64,000 bases of DNA from contig CP128857.1 of the NCBI GenBank assembly GCA_030388725.1, forward strand, positions 1,426,001 through 1,490,000. The letters run 5' to 3'. The DNA comes from Prodigiosinella aquatilis (lineage in GTDB: Bacteria; Pseudomonadota; Gammaproteobacteria; Enterobacterales; Enterobacteriaceae). The notes beneath the pieces were generated by a model. It did not search any database. It was not told where the DNA came from and was given only the letters and a program-made list of their open reading frames with translations. Shown here piece after piece: positions 1 through 9,722 of the stretch. Every line of letters begins with the position of its first letter. Positions within the stretch are counted from its first letter, which is position 1. The position numbers and the translations under genes were made by a program.

Positions 1-159
1 CAACGGAGACATATCAATAGTTCCCATGTGAATACTGCCCACCAGATGAAATTGCCGCTGGTTTGCTACCTGAACATCGACGGCGGGGTAGGCATAGCCT
101 CCTGGAGAGATAAAACCCAGAAATGTCGCCATTTGTCGTAGCAGTTGCCTCATACGCAT
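1..159 (-). CDS. ybaP: YbaP, TraB/GumN-family protein, 5' part only
   Basis: The 53 codons inside the window run from an ATG at 159 off the left edge without a stop. A good ribosome site (AGGAGAC) lies just before the ATG. The start encodes a short basic, hydrophobic leader and then the stretch HLVGSIHMGT, the GxxH signature of the TraB/PrgY/GumN superfamily to which E. coli YbaP belongs. Molecular function is not settled for the family; metalloprotease-like activity has been suggested. It lies downstream of copA on the same strand, and ybaP is also found in the copA region of E. coli. The identification rests on the N-terminus only. Confidence 0.75.
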   Translation of the reverse strand, partial: MRMRQLLRQMATFLGFISPGGYAYPAVDVQVANQRQFHLVGSIHMGTIDMSPL

Positions 160-271
160 TGTCTCCTGTGATGATCTCTCCATGCTAAACGCATCAAGGG
201 ACAAGTTGTATCGGTATTAGACCGAAAAGAGAGAGTTTGTTTGACCACCCTTGAGTGGTCAGGTGTTTACA

Positions 272-3013
272 TCAGGAGCGGGGAGTGAAACGCAGCAATC
301 GGTTAGCGTTGCTGACTACCGTGATGGAAGAGAGTGCCATGGCTGCTCCGGCGATGACCGGACTGAGTAGTGTTCCGGTAATGGGGTAAAGCACGCCGGC
401 AGCGATAGGGATACCCAGCGAGTTATAGATAAACGCTCCCATAAGGTTTTGTTTCATATTTCGCAGCGTAGCGCGCGATAGCGCCAGCGCATCGGCCACG
501 CCATGCAAACTATGGCGCATTAGCGTCATAGCGGCCGTTTCGATAGCGATATCACTGCCGCCGCCCATGGCGATTCCCAGATCTGCCTGAGCCAGCGCTG
601 GTGCATCGTTGATACCATCACCAATCATGGCAACGCGTTTACCCTGTGCCTGTAAGGCTTTAATCGCATCCGCCTTGCCGTCTGGCAACACTCCGGCGAT
701 GACTTGATCGATACCGGCCTCTTTGGCAATCGCGTTGGCGGTCACCGGGTTATCTCCCGTCAGCATGACTAATTGATATCCCTGTTGATGCAGGCGCTGT
801 AACGCACTTGCGCTATCCTGGCGCAGTGGATCGAATATCGAGAACAGTGCGACGATTTGACCGTTCGCCGCCAACAACACCGGGGTAACGCCACGCTCTG
901 CCTGCTGCTGCAAGCGTTGCTGAGGTGATAACCCATCAGGTTGGACGGTGGTAAGTGCAACCTGGTGTTGGCTTAGCAGTGACGGATTGCCCAATAACAA
1001 GGATATCGAATCAGCCTGCCCGCTGACACCCAACCCCCGCAATGTCCGAAATTGGGTGATTTCACTGAGAGGCAGTCCGTCAGCCTGGTTGACGATAGCT
1101 TTTGCCAGTGGATGATTGGCCCCCTGTTCCAGCGATGCCGCCCAGATAAGCGCTTGTTGCTCACTGATGTCGCCAAAAGTATGGATTTTCACTACCCGTG
1201 GTTGCCCTTCGGTCAATGTCCCGGTTTTATCGAATACCAGTACATCCAGTCGACTGGCCTGTTGCAGTGAGTCCGCATCACGTACCAGTACACCCAGTTC
1301 GGCGGCCCGCCCAACGCCAGAGATAATGGACATCGGGGTCGCCAAACCCAATGCACAAGGGCAGGCGATGATCAGTACTGTGGTGGCGATCACCAGTGTG
1401 TAGATGATTTGCGGTGGTGGTCCGATGAAATACCAGATGGCTCCGCTGATCAGCGCAATCGCGACCACTATTGGTACAAACACGGCAGAAATTCGGTCTG
1501 CCAGTTGGCCAATGGCAGGTTTGCTGCTCTGAGCCTGACGAACCATGTGAATGATTCGGGCCAGGGTAGTCTGGTTGCCAATCGCTTCAGCCCGAAAAGT
1601 GGCGCTGCCATCCTGCACCAGTGTACCGGCATGGATTTTCTCGCCGGTTGATTTTTGTTGCGGAATCGGCTCACCAGTAAGCATGGCTTCATCCATCCAC
1701 AGGTCGCCTTGCAGAATTTCACCATCAACTGGCACTCGGTCGCCGGTGGTCAGACGCAGTGTCATTCCGCTCTTCACTTCCGCCAGTGGGATAAGTTGAT
1801 CTCCCTGTGGAGTGACGGCTCGTGCCGTCGGGGGGGTTAAATCCAGCAGGTGTTCCAGTGCACGAGATGACCGTTGACGGGCTCGTTGCTCCAGTGCATG
1901 ACCGAGATTAATTAGACCGATGATCATGGCGCTGGCCTCGTAATAGAGGTGACGCGCTTCCAGTGGGAAGCTATCCGGCCAGAGGTTGACGGTGATGGAA
2001 TATAGCCAGGCGGCACCCGTCCCCAACGCTACCAGGGTATCCATGGTGGCGCCGCCGTTGCGCAGGCTGCGCCAGGCGTTGCGATAGAAGTGTCCTCCGG
2101 CAAAGATCATCACGGCCAGTGTGAGCACACCTATCATCAGCCACGGAGTACGATTCCCGGCGGTTAATGTCATACTACCGCCCAGAACGCCCCACAACAT
2201 CAACGGGATACCCAGTAGTAAACTCAGTGCCGCCTGCCACTGGAAACGCCGAACGTTTTGCTGTGCTGTTTGCTGCTGACGCGCCCGTCGCTCCTCTTCG
2301 TCCAGAATGATCTCAGCGCCATAGCCCGCGTTTTCCACTGCGTCGATCAATGCCTGATGCGATGCTGTTCCGCTGACCAATGCACTACGCTCGGCCAGAT
2401 TGACCCGGGCCTGGGTGACGCCGCTGACGTTCTCAAGCGCCTGTTGTACCCGATTTACACAGCTGGCGCAGCTCATACCTTGCAGTAAGAGCTGAATACT
2501 CTCTTCGTCATCTGTATTTTCAGTGATGGCCGGAATGGATACTGAAGCCGCTGACAGCATTTCCGGCGTAGTTGCTATCGGTGTCAGCGGCTCAGTTTTT
2601 GGGTGAGCAGCACCTGTAGTGTCGCTGGCATGGAAACCAGCCTGTTCAACAGCTTGCACTAGTGTGTCTGGGGTTACGTCACCGTAAATCAGCGCTTGTT
2701 CCAGTGAAACATCCACTGCACTAACATCAGGAACGGCTTCCAGCGCTTTACGGACCGACGCCACACAATGCTGGCAGTTCAGACCGGAAAGCTGCAAGGT
2801 GACGTCCGGTATGGTGGCGGGGCTGGCTTTATAGCCAGCCTGCTCTATCGCAGCAATCAGCGTGTGGTTGTCTGCTTCGCCGGTAATTTTGGCATACTTT
2901 AGTGATACCTCTGCATGTTCCACATCCGGACGATCTTCCAGTGCTTTTTTTACTCGCCCAATACAGTGCTCGCAGGACAAACCCTGTAGTGACAATACAA
3001 TAGTTTGAGACAT
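272..3013 (-). CDS. copA: Cu(I)-exporting P1B-type ATPase with three metal-binding domains
   Basis: Inner-membrane pump that exports Cu(I) from cytoplasm to periplasm at the cost of ATP. The 913-residue protein has three heavy-metal-associated domains, each with CxxC: Cys14/17, Cys80/83 and Cys182/185. Membrane segments follow from about residue 258. The transmembrane copper motif CPC is at 551-553, the phosphorylated Asp595 sits in DKTGT, an HP motif lies in the nucleotide domain, and GDGINDAP lies near the C-terminus. E. coli CopA is 834 residues with two such domains, so one extra N-terminal module accounts for the added length. It diverges from cueR, and a CueR-type promoter lies in the gap. 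The family call is very secure. Confidence 0.97.
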   Translation of the reverse strand: MSQTIVLSLQGLSCEHCIGRVKKALEDRPDVEHAEVSLKYAKITGEADNHTLIAAIEQAGYKASPATIPDVTLQLSGLNCQHCVASVRKALEAVPDVSAVDVSLEQALIYGDVTPDTLVQAVEQAGFHASDTTGAAHPKTEPLTPIATTPEMLSAASVSIPAITENTDDEESIQLLLQGMSCASCVNRVQQALENVSGVTQARVNLAERSALVSGTASHQALIDAVENAGYGAEIILDEEERRARQQQTAQQNVRRFQWQAALSLLLGIPLMLWGVLGGSMTLTAGNRTPWLMIGVLTLAVMIFAGGHFYRNAWRSLRNGGATMDTLVALGTGAAWLYSITVNLWPDSFPLEARHLYYEASAMIIGLINLGHALEQRARQRSSRALEHLLDLTPPTARAVTPQGDQLIPLAEVKSGMTLRLTTGDRVPVDGEILQGDLWMDEAMLTGEPIPQQKSTGEKIHAGTLVQDGSATFRAEAIGNQTTLARIIHMVRQAQSSKPAIGQLADRISAVFVPIVVAIALISGAIWYFIGPPPQIIYTLVIATTVLIIACPCALGLATPMSIISGVGRAAELGVLVRDADSLQQASRLDVLVFDKTGTLTEGQPRVVKIHTFGDISEQQALIWAASLEQGANHPLAKAIVNQADGLPLSEITQFRTLRGLGVSGQADSISLLLGNPSLLSQHQVALTTVQPDGLSPQQRLQQQAERGVTPVLLAANGQIVALFSIFDPLRQDSASALQRLHQQGYQLVMLTGDNPVTANAIAKEAGIDQVIAGVLPDGKADAIKALQAQGKRVAMIGDGINDAPALAQADLGIAMGGGSDIAIETAAMTLMRHSLHGVADALALSRATLRNMKQNLMGAFIYNSLGIPIAAGVLYPITGTLLSPVIAGAAMALSSITVVSNANRLLRFTPRS

Positions 3014-3088
3014 AATAATTTTCTCCCGTGATCACAACCGTTGGTCAAATTCGTTGACCGGTCGTATGATTTCCACTAGTTATAGGAT

Positions 3089-3119
3089 AGGTTAAACCTT
3101 CCAGCAAGGGGAGGGTCAA
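3089..3119 (-). promoter_or_regulatory. CueR-controlled copA promoter
   Basis: On the minus strand a -35 box TTGACC (3119-3114) and a -10 box TAACCT (3094-3089) are separated by 19 bp, the over-long spacer typical of MerR-family activation. The spacer holds an interrupted dyad (CCTCCCC..TGGAAGG-like) nearly identical in plan to the E. coli copA promoter. CueR bound to Cu(I) would twist this spacer to align the two boxes. The -35 box ends 9 bp before the cueR start codon, so the operator also sits over the cueR leader. Confidence 0.9.
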
Positions 3120-3128
3120 GGGGGAATA

Positions 3129-3563
3129 ATGAACATTAGCGACGTAGCCAAAAAAACCAGTCTTAGCAGCAAGACAATCCGTTTTTATGAGGAAAAAGGG
3201 TTATTGACGGCACCATTACGTTGTGAAAATGGCTATCGTAGTTATAACGCTCATCATGTTGAAGAACTGACACTACTGCGCCAGGCACGCCAGGTTGGGT
3301 TTAGTCTGGAAGAGTGTCGTGAGCTGGTCACGCTGTTTAATGACCCGATGCGGCACAGTGCTGATGTCAAAGCACGAACCCTGCAAAAAGTTCGGGACAT
3401 TGAAGTACAGATTGAAGAATTAAAACACATGCGTCAGCGCTTGATGGCGATGGCCGATGAGTGTCCTGGTGACAATAATGCAGAGTGTCCGATTATGAGC
3501 CATCTGTCCGGGTGTTGCCATCAGGATACCGTACTGCCGTCGAGAGAGAATAACTCCCGCTAG
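3129..3563 (+). CDS. cueR: Cu(I)-responsive MerR-family regulator
   Basis: Transcriptional activator of copA and other copper-export genes. The 144-residue protein opens with a MerR winged helix (about 1-70: [20 protein letters not shown]), then a dimerisation helix (about 75-110). The metal loop has Cys112 and Cys120, the exact positions that bind Cu(I) in E. coli CueR, and a CC-containing tail follows. A ribosome site GGGGAA precedes the ATG. It is divergent from copA. Its stop codon shares the CTAG palindrome with the stop of the converging ybbJ. Function and symbol are secure. Confidence 0.95.
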   Translation: MNISDVAKKTSLSSKTIRFYEEKGLLTAPLRCENGYRSYNAHHVEELTLLRQARQVGFSLEECRELVTLFNDPMRHSADVKARTLQKVRDIEVQIEELKHMRQRLMAMADECPGDNNAECPIMSHLSGCCHQDTVLPSRENNSR

Positions 3564-4018
3564 GTGTTAAGGGCGCGGACATGTAGTGTAATGCCTTCAA
3601 CGGCGATCACTTCCACGACCGTACCTGCCGCCAAATCCTGTCTGGTTGTCACCCGCCAGGTACTATCACCGATTCTGACGCGACTAAACCCGTCCACGAC
3701 CGGTTCAGTTAGTGTGACTCGTAGTCCGACCAATTGCTGTCCACGCTGGTTCAGTGTAGAGGGGGGACGATTTAGTGCGCGTTTACGCAGCCAATACCAC
3801 CAGAGCAGGGCGGTGATAATGGTCAGAATGGCAAATGCGGTCCCCTGCCACGGCCAGCTTATCGGCACCAGCCAGACCAGTAATCCAACCAGTACTGCGG
3901 ACATCCCGCTCCATAACAGATAGCCGCTGGTACCCAGCATCTCGGCTGCCAGCAACAGGCCGCCGAGTGATAACCAGAACCAGTGCGCATTTTCCATCAC
4001 CAGTTCAATTCCCATCAT
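3560..4018 (-). CDS. ybbJ: NfeD-family inner-membrane protein YbbJ
   Basis: The 152-residue protein has two or three hydrophobic segments in its first half (about residues 12-30, 33-52 and 60-78) and a soluble OB-fold-like NfeD C-terminal domain (about 90-150). NfeD proteins act with the stomatin-like protein encoded beside them; here that is qmcA, whose stop overlaps the ybbJ start in an ATGA. Length equals that of E. coli YbbJ. The biochemical role is poorly defined; an accessory role in membrane microdomain quality control is inferred from the pairing. Confidence 0.88.
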   Translation of the reverse strand: MMGIELVMENAHWFWLSLGGLLLAAEMLGTSGYLLWSGMSAVLVGLLVWLVPISWPWQGTAFAILTIITALLWWYWLRKRALNRPPSTLNQRGQQLVGLRVTLTEPVVDGFSRVRIGDSTWRVTTRQDLAAGTVVEVIAVEGITLHVRALNT

Positions 4019-4929
4019 TGACCTCGATTATCCTGGCTGCTTTTTATCAGTTCGGTAATGCCGCCAATCGCCCCCATCAAATTACTGGCCTCCAGTGGCA
4101 TCATAATCACTTTACTGTTGCTGGCGGAGCCGATGGTTTTTAGCGCATCAGTATATTTCTGTGCTACAAAATAGTTGATTGCCTGAATGTTACCCGCCGC
4201 AATTGCTTCAGATACCATCTGCGTGGCACGGGCTTCGGCTTCGGCTGCACGTTCGCGGGCCTCGGCTTCTAAAAATGCGGACTGACGAAGACCTTCCGCG
4301 TTCAGAATCTGTGACTGTTTCTCCCCTTCGGCTTTCAGAATCGCGGCCTGACGGATACCTTCCGCTTCAAGAATATCAGCACGTTTGTTACGTTCGGCTT
4401 TCATCTGCGCGTTCATGGCAGCAATCAACTCTGCTGGCGGACGAACGTCACGGATCTCTATTCGGGTGATTTTAATACCCCATGGATTGGTTGCTTCGTC
4501 GACAATGTGCAGCAAACGGGTATTAATGCTGTCGCGTTGTGAGAGCATTTCATCCAGTTCCATTGAACCCAGCACGGTACGGAAGTTGGTCATGGTCAGA
4601 TTAACAATAGCCTGCTCCAGATTGCTGACTTCATAAGCCGCTCGTGCAGGATCGATAACCTGAATAAAGCAAACGGCATCAATGGCTACATTGGCGTTGT
4701 CACGTGAGATAATTTCTTGTGACGGGATATCCAGCACTTGTTCCATCATGTTGATCTTGCGGCCGATGCGATCCATAAACGGCACCACCAGATTCAGTCC
4801 GGGCATCAGCGTGCGGGTATAACGCCCAAAGCGTTCCACCGTCCATTGGTAACCTTGTGGCACGATCTTGATACCTGACCAGACAATGATCAGCGCGACA
4901 AAAATTACGACAGGAATAAACGTAAACAT
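4015..4929 (-). CDS. qmcA: SPFH/stomatin-like membrane protein QmcA
   Basis: Inner-membrane protein of the SPFH (stomatin/prohibitin) family, reported in E. coli as a multicopy suppressor and FtsH substrate. One N-terminal membrane segment (about residues 2-20) is followed by the SPFH domain (about 21-190) and an Ala/Glu-rich coiled-coil with repeated [12 protein letters not shown] units (about 190-245). I use the ATG at 4929 (304 residues, E. coli 305) rather than the TTG codon just before it, because GGAGG is then 7 nt from the start. It is first gene of a qmcA-ybbJ operon. Confidence 0.92.
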   Translation of the reverse strand: MFTFIPVVIFVALIIVWSGIKIVPQGYQWTVERFGRYTRTLMPGLNLVVPFMDRIGRKINMMEQVLDIPSQEIISRDNANVAIDAVCFIQVIDPARAAYEVSNLEQAIVNLTMTNFRTVLGSMELDEMLSQRDSINTRLLHIVDEATNPWGIKITRIEIRDVRPPAELIAAMNAQMKAERNKRADILEAEGIRQAAILKAEGEKQSQILNAEGLRQSAFLEAEARERAAEAEARATQMVSEAIAAGNIQAINYFVAQKYTDALKTIGSASNSKVIMMPLEASNLMGAIGGITELIKSSQDNRGQ

Positions 4930-5506
4930 CAATGAGCCTCCAGTGGTTTTTTATATCCCGATTAAGCCGATATCTCATTACACATCATCGGGGGGGGAAC
5001 GACGCTCGACGGAGTGGCTGCTGCCTATTCCCAGCAAGCGACCAAACCCCCGTTATCTGCTGATTCGGGATTGTTTGTTAATGATAATATCGGAGATACT
5101 GCAATTTGCCCAATTGCTTTGCCGATCTGCTGATTTCATCGCTCTGTTTTCAACTGGATTGAGCAATATGGCTTCACTGAGACGACCGGAAGATGGCGGG
5201 ACAAGCAGGTGCCGACAATTATTTGTTATTGAACGTAATTAGTATGAGGGAATATACCCGTCATACTTCAAGTTGCAGGTGTGTTGGCTGCGTTCGTTCA
5301 CCCGAATCACTTATCTGAGTAAGCTCATCGGGATTCACTCTCTTGCCGCCTTCCTGCAACTCGAATTATTTGGGGGTATAGTGTCTTGCTAGAAAACCAT
5401 AAAATGAAATATTGCTAACTAGAATAACCTGCGTTATCCGAAATGATTAAGCAACGCCTGTAGCTATAAAAATAAACAGAATAATAGTGCAGTTACAAAG
5501 GCATTA
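4930..5506. other. Gene-free interval between qmcA and yfaE
   Basis: This 577-bp stretch holds the presumed qmcA promoter near its left end, one complete ERIC repeat (5253-5380) and about 125 bp of AT-rich DNA before the yfaE stop. I see no ORF with a convincing ribosome site. It is also a synteny junction: to its left lie genes that in E. coli sit at the copA/qmcA locus, to its right genes of the nrdAB/gyrA locus. Confidence 0.6.
5253..5380 (+). repeat. ERIC (intergenic repeat unit), complete copy
   Basis: A 128-bp element bounded by TATACCC and GGGGGTATA. Its arms are imperfect inverted repeats (CAAGTTGCAGG against CCTGCAACTCGAA), and its centre carries the ERIC core with GAATCACTT, GAGTAAGCTC and CGGGATTCAC. 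Near-identical copies lie at 21246-21372 and, inverted, at 60675-60801. ERICs are non-autonomous and palindromic and can fold as RNA if transcribed. Confidence 0.9.
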
Positions 5507-5767
5507 TTATATATCCAGCTCAATATCATCCACAGGCATGCAGCAGCAGGGCAGAATCTCATCCTGTCGAAGGCAGGCCAGTGGTGCTTGTCGGTAGACC
5601 ACACTCCCTTTCAGCAGTCGGGTACGACAGGCGCCGCAATAACCAGATCGACACTGATAGTCGACATTTATCCGGTGGGATTCAAGAACATCCAGCAGTG
5701 ACGAGTGTTCGTCTGAACAGGAAAGCTGCGCACCAGAGATGCGCAGAGTAATTGTTGAAATATTCAT
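5507..5767 (-). CDS. yfaE: 2Fe-2S ferredoxin YfaE for ribonucleotide reductase maintenance
   Basis: An 86-residue plant-type ferredoxin with the cluster ligands in CRSGYCGAC plus a later Cys (LACLRQDE). In E. coli YfaE supplies electrons for assembly and repair of the diferric-tyrosyl radical cofactor of NrdB. It starts 5 nt after the nrdB stop, so it is co-transcribed and likely translationally coupled. Length matches the family (84 residues in E. coli). Confidence 0.93.
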   Translation of the reverse strand: MNISTITLRISGAQLSCSDEHSSLLDVLESHRINVDYQCRSGYCGACRTRLLKGSVVYRQAPLACLRQDEILPCCCMPVDDIELDI

Positions 5768-5772
5768 GGAAA

Positions 5773-6903
5773 TTACAGTTGGAAATCGCTCAGGTCATCG
5801 GCGTTGATTTCCGAATCAATCTGACCGACCAGATAAGAGCTGACTTCAACTTCTTGTGGTGCCACTTGTACGTTGTCTGAAACCAGCCAGGCGTTGATCC
5901 ACGGAATCGGATTGGTGCGGGTTTCAAACGGTAGTGGTAAACCAACGGCTTGCATACGGATGTTGGTAATATATTCCACATACTGGCAAAGAATGTCTTT
6001 GTTCAGGCCAATCATCGAGCCATCGCGGAACAGATAATCTGCCCACTCTTTCTCCTGCTGCGCTGCCAGTACGAACAGATCGTAGCACTGTTGTTGACAC
6101 TCTTCCGCCACCTGCGCCATTTCCGGGTCGTCATGACCAGCACGCATCAGATTTAGTATGTGCTGCGTTCCTGTCAGATGCAGGGCTTCGTCACGGGCGA
6201 TCAGCTTGATGATTTTGGCGTTGCCTTCCATCAGCTCGCGTTCAGCGAAAGCAAATGAACAGGCAAAACTGACATAGAAACGAATGGCTTCCAGTGCGTT
6301 GACACTCATCAGGCATAGATAGAGTTTTGTCTTCAATACGTGAAGGTTGATAGTAATACTCTTGCCATTGATCTGATGTGTGCCTTCTCCCAGTAGGTGG
6401 TAGTAGCTGGTCATTTCAATCAGATCATCATAAAAGCCGGAGATATCTTTTGCCCGTTTGAGAATTTCCTCATTGGTCACAATGTCATCAAATACTAGTG
6501 ACGGGTCGTTGACAATATTACGGATAATGTGTGTGTAGGAGCGGGAGTGAATCGTTTCTGAAAACGCCCAGGTTTCCACCCAGGTTTCCAGCTCGGGAAT
6601 GGAAATCAGTGGCAGCAAGGCCACGTTTGGGCTGCGTCCCTGGATGGAGTCCAGCAGCGTCTGGTATTTCAGGTTGCTGATAAAAATGTGTTTCTCGTGT
6701 TCGGGCATACCCTGATAGTCGATACGGTCGCGGGACACATCGACTTCTTCCGGGCGCCAGAAGAAAGAAAGCTGTTTTTCGATCAGCTTTTCAAAAATTT
6801 CATATTTTTGCTGATCGTAACGCGCCACGTTGACTGGCTGGCCGAAGAACATCGGTTCCAGTAGTTGGTTGTTTTTATTCTGTGAAAAAGTGGTATAGGC
6901 CAT
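5773..6903 (-). CDS. nrdB: Class Ia ribonucleotide reductase, beta (radical) subunit
   Basis: The 376-residue R2 subunit carries the diiron-tyrosyl radical used to reduce ribonucleoside diphosphates. The iron ligands and radical Tyr are visible in the helix [13 protein letters not shown] (Tyr at the position of E. coli Tyr122), and the second ligand helix is in [13 protein letters not shown]. The C-terminal tail [14 protein letters not shown] peptide that docks into NrdA is present (ADDLSDFQL). Length equals that of E. coli. It lies between nrdA and yfaE in one operon, with a strong hairpin in the nrdA-nrdB gap. Confidence 0.97.
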   Translation of the reverse strand: MAYTTFSQNKNNQLLEPMFFGQPVNVARYDQQKYEIFEKLIEKQLSFFWRPEEVDVSRDRIDYQGMPEHEKHIFISNLKYQTLLDSIQGRSPNVALLPLISIPELETWVETWAFSETIHSRSYTHIIRNIVNDPSLVFDDIVTNEEILKRAKDISGFYDDLIEMTSYYHLLGEGTHQINGKSITINLHVLKTKLYLCLMSVNALEAIRFYVSFACSFAFAERELMEGNAKIIKLIARDEALHLTGTQHILNLMRAGHDDPEMAQVAEECQQQCYDLFVLAAQQEKEWADYLFRDGSMIGLNKDILCQYVEYITNIRMQAVGLPLPFETRTNPIPWINAWLVSDNVQVAPQEVEVSSYLVGQIDSEINADDLSDFQL

Positions 6904-6942
6904 GAGTATCTCGATCTGGCAGTAATGGTTCTCTTGTTAAAA

Positions 6943-6967
6943 ACAGAGGCTGTGGAGCAGCCTCTGT
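6943..6967 (-). other. Intercistronic hairpin between nrdA and nrdB
   Basis: A perfect 10-bp stem (ACAGAGGCTG with CAGCCTCTGT, 5-nt loop) lies in the 71-bp gap. No U-tract follows on the minus strand, so it is more likely an mRNA stability or processing element than a terminator. Such an element could adjust the NrdA to NrdB ratio; that effect is inferred. Confidence 0.6.
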
Positions 6968-6974
6968 AATAGAC

Positions 6975-9260
6975 TCAGATCTTACAAGCACCGCTTTCGC
7001 AACTGTCGTCCTGAGGGGTATCCAACAGGTCGCCCTGCGTGTCTTCGGCACCGTCACGGGTGTTCTGGTAATACAGCGTTTTCACACCAAATTTGTACGC
7101 TGTGAGCAAATCTTTCAGGAGCTGTTTCATCGGAACTCTCCCTGACGGGAAACGTGCCGGGTCGTAATTCGTGTTAGAGGAGATTGCCTGGTCGACAAAC
7201 TTCTGCATTAACCCCACCAGTTGCAGATAACCATCATTGTTAGGCATGTCCCAGAGTAATTCATATGCATCTTTCAGACGTTCATATTCAGGCACCACCT
7301 GACGCAGAATACCGTCTTTGGACGCTTTCACACTGATATAACCCCGTGGCGGCTCAATACCATTGGTCGCATTGGAGATCTGTGATGAGGTTTCGGATGG
7401 CATCAGCGCGGACAACGTAGAGTTACGCAGACCATACTGTTTAATATCCTTACGTAGCGCATCCCAGTCATAATGCAAAGGTTCACTGCAAATGGTGTCC
7501 AGATCGCGTTTATATGTATCAATCGGCAGCAGACCTTGTGCATACGTGGTTTCGTTGAACCATGGGCAAGGACCCTGTTCGCGGGCTAATGCATTCGATG
7601 CTTTCAGCAGATAATACTGAATAGCTTCAAAGGTTCTGTGCGTCAGGTTATTAGCACTGCCATCGGAATAGCGCACGCCGTTTTTAGCCAGATAGTAGGC
7701 GAAATTAATGACACCAATACCTAATGTGCGACGACCCATAGCACCACGCTTTGCAGCAAGGATCGGATAGTCCTGATAATCGAGCAGAGCATCCAGCGAG
7801 CGTACCGCCAGTGTCGCCAACTCTTCCAGGTCGTCCAGACTGTCAATGGCGCCAAGGTTGAAAGCGGAAAGCGTGCAAAGCGCAATTTCACCACTTTCGT
7901 CATTGACGTCATTCAGCGGTTTGGTGGGCAGCGCGATTTCCAGGCACAGATTGGACTGACGTACTGGCGCTACCTGTGCGTCAAATGGGCTGTGGGTATT
8001 GCAGTGATCCACATTCTGAATATAGATGCGGCCCGTGGACGCGCGCTCTTGCATCATCAGGGAGAACAGTTCTACCGCTTTGATCTGCTTTTTGCGGATG
8101 CTGTCATCCTGTTCATACTTCACATACAACTGTTCGAATGCATCTTGATCGGCGAAGAACGCGTCATAGAGACCGGGAACATCTGACGGGCTGAACAGCG
8201 TAATGTCTTCACCCTTAACCAGCCGTTGATACATCAGTTTGTTGAGTTGTACGCCATAGTCGAGATGACGGACGCGGTTACCTTCCACACCCCGATTGTT
8301 TTTCAGCACCAGCAGACTTTCCACTTCCAGATGCCACAACGGGTAGAACAATGTGGCCGCACCACCACGTACACCGCCCTGAGAGCAGGATTTCACTGCC
8401 GTCTGGAAATGTTTGTAGAAAGGAATACAGCCGGTGTGAAAGGCTTCACCACCGCGAATCGGGCTACCCAGTGCACGGATGCGACCGGCGTTGATACCGA
8501 TACCTGCTCGCTGGGAAACATATTTAACAATCGCACTGGACGTGGCATTGATGGAATCAAGGCTGTCGCCGCATTCGATTAGTACGCAAGAGCTGAACTG
8601 ACGGGTCGGGGTACGCACGCCAGACATAATGGGTGTCGGCAGTGAAATCCTGAACGTGGAAATGGCGTCGTAGAAGCGTTTGACATAATCCAGACGCGTT
8701 TCGCGCGGATAGCCCGAAAACAGGCATGCTGAGACTAACAGATACAGGAACTGGGCGCTTTCATAGATGTCGCCCGTGACGCGGTTTTGCACCAGATACT
8801 TCCCCTCCAGTTGCTTGACAGCAGCATAAGAGAAGTTCATATCGCGCCAGTGATCGATAAACATATTCATCTGGGTAAATTCTTCAGGCGTGTAATCTTT
8901 CAGCAGATGATGATCGTATTTGCCCAGCCCAACCATTTTCACCACATGATCGTACAGTGATGGTGGTTCAAATTGACCGTAAGCTTTTTTACGCAGATGA
9001 AAAATGGCCAGACGCGCGGCCAGATACTGATAGTCAGGACTTTCCCGGGAAATAAGGTCGGCCGCCGCTTTGATAATGGTTTCGTGGATATCAGCGGTTT
9101 TTATACCGTCATAAAATTGAATGTGGGAACGCAATTCAACCTGCGAAACAGAGACGTTGTGTAATCCTTCTGCAGCCCAGGCGATCACCCGGTGGATTTT
9201 ATCCAGATTGATGCGTTCTTTACTGCCATCGCGTTTGGTAACGAGCAGACTCTGATTCAT
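6975..9260 (-). CDS. nrdA: Class Ia ribonucleotide reductase, alpha (catalytic) subunit
   Basis: The 761-residue R1 subunit reduces NDPs to dNDPs in the cytoplasm. An N-terminal ATP-cone (about residues 5-95: LLVTKRDGSKERINLDKI) provides allosteric activity control. The catalytic thiols are seen in SSCVLIECGDS, the radical Cys in SNLCLEIALP and the partner Cys in ALCTLSAFNLG, and the redox-relay tail is CESGACKI, identical to E. coli. Length equals that of E. coli. It is first gene of nrdA-nrdB-yfaE, preceded by NrdR-like and DnaA sites. Confidence 0.98.
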   Translation of the reverse strand: MNQSLLVTKRDGSKERINLDKIHRVIAWAAEGLHNVSVSQVELRSHIQFYDGIKTADIHETIIKAAADLISRESPDYQYLAARLAIFHLRKKAYGQFEPPSLYDHVVKMVGLGKYDHHLLKDYTPEEFTQMNMFIDHWRDMNFSYAAVKQLEGKYLVQNRVTGDIYESAQFLYLLVSACLFSGYPRETRLDYVKRFYDAISTFRISLPTPIMSGVRTPTRQFSSCVLIECGDSLDSINATSSAIVKYVSQRAGIGINAGRIRALGSPIRGGEAFHTGCIPFYKHFQTAVKSCSQGGVRGGAATLFYPLWHLEVESLLVLKNNRGVEGNRVRHLDYGVQLNKLMYQRLVKGEDITLFSPSDVPGLYDAFFADQDAFEQLYVKYEQDDSIRKKQIKAVELFSLMMQERASTGRIYIQNVDHCNTHSPFDAQVAPVRQSNLCLEIALPTKPLNDVNDESGEIALCTLSAFNLGAIDSLDDLEELATLAVRSLDALLDYQDYPILAAKRGAMGRRTLGIGVINFAYYLAKNGVRYSDGSANNLTHRTFEAIQYYLLKASNALAREQGPCPWFNETTYAQGLLPIDTYKRDLDTICSEPLHYDWDALRKDIKQYGLRNSTLSALMPSETSSQISNATNGIEPPRGYISVKASKDGILRQVVPEYERLKDAYELLWDMPNNDGYLQLVGLMQKFVDQAISSNTNYDPARFPSGRVPMKQLLKDLLTAYKFGVKTLYYQNTRDGAEDTQGDLLDTPQDDSCESGACKI

Positions 9261-9294
9261 GTGGCTTAGTACCTGTTATTTCTTTTAACACCCT

Positions 9295-9350
9295 ATTATA
9301 ACAAAAACGAAAATAGTGTTTTTTGTCAGAAGCAAACACTATATATAGGG
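9295..9350 (-). promoter_or_regulatory. nrdA promoter with paired NrdR boxes
   Basis: A TATAAT -10 lies at 9300-9295 on the minus strand, 35 bp before the start codon. Two NrdR-like boxes lie upstream: 9335-9350 (AACACTATATATAGGG, strong) and 9304-9319 (AAAACGAAAATAGTGT, weaker). Their 31-bp offset is three helical turns, the usual arrangement for NrdR, the dATP/ATP-sensing repressor. The weaker box overlaps the promoter spacer. No good -35 is visible at normal distance. Confidence 0.7.
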
Positions 9351-9420
9351 GGTTGGGTTGGTTTTGATAACAAGATAGTGGGAAAAGTCAGTGATTGCAA
9401 GTGAACAAAAACTGCGGGTT

Positions 9421-9429
9421 TGTGGATAA
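9421..9429 (-). promoter_or_regulatory. Consensus DnaA box upstream of nrdA
   Basis: TTATCCACA on the minus strand matches the strong DnaA box exactly. DnaA boxes lie upstream of nrdAB in E. coli, where DnaA regulates transcription of this operon. One 9-mer could occur by chance, but its position 160 bp before nrdA supports function. Confidence 0.65.
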
Positions 9430-9671
9430 CATAGGGACAAAATGTTACAAATGCGCTAAATCCCAGCCCCTATGCGGCTTCTTTTTTTGTCAACCGAACG
9501 AATGGAAAAATAAAAAAATTGATCGAATGCCGGTTTCTTGTCCGATGTGAAAATTATCTTCTTGATCTGAAGAAGATTCAAGTACGAAGCGTTCGGAATA
9601 ATCTGCTGACGCCGAAATGCGTTAAATAGCCGGGAGAGTGGAAGGGGCATCTATTCTTGAGCTTTGGATAT

Positions 9672-9703
9672 AAAAAAACCAGTGTTACAAAGGCACTGGT
9701 TTT
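9672..9703 (-). terminator. Rho-independent terminator of ubiG
   Basis: A 10-bp stem AAAACCAGTG / CACTGGTTTT with a 9-nt loop starts 20 bp after the ubiG stop and is followed on the minus strand by seven T residues. The stem is AT-flanked, so it could also work from the other side. Confidence 0.8.
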
Positions 9704-9722
9704 AAAAATTATTTGGTTTTTT

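Larger units (their letters stand above)
9261..9722. other. nrdA-ubiG intergenic region
   Basis: This 462-bp stretch carries the nrdA control region in its right-to-left reading (9290-9430) and the ubiG terminator (9675-9703). Between them, 9440-9660, I see no convincing gene: the only long open frame lacks a ribosome site and any recognisable sequence. Confidence 0.6.

Noticed and set aside
242..261. Hairpin between ybaP and copA as a copA terminator
   Set aside because: The stem (TGACCAC/GTGGTCA) lies just past copA but the minus-strand tail is AACAAACTC, with no T-tract, so I did not list it.
9456..9650. 64-codon minus-strand ORF in the nrdA-ubiG gap
   Set aside because: No ribosome site, low-complexity Lys/Phe-rich product and no known family.
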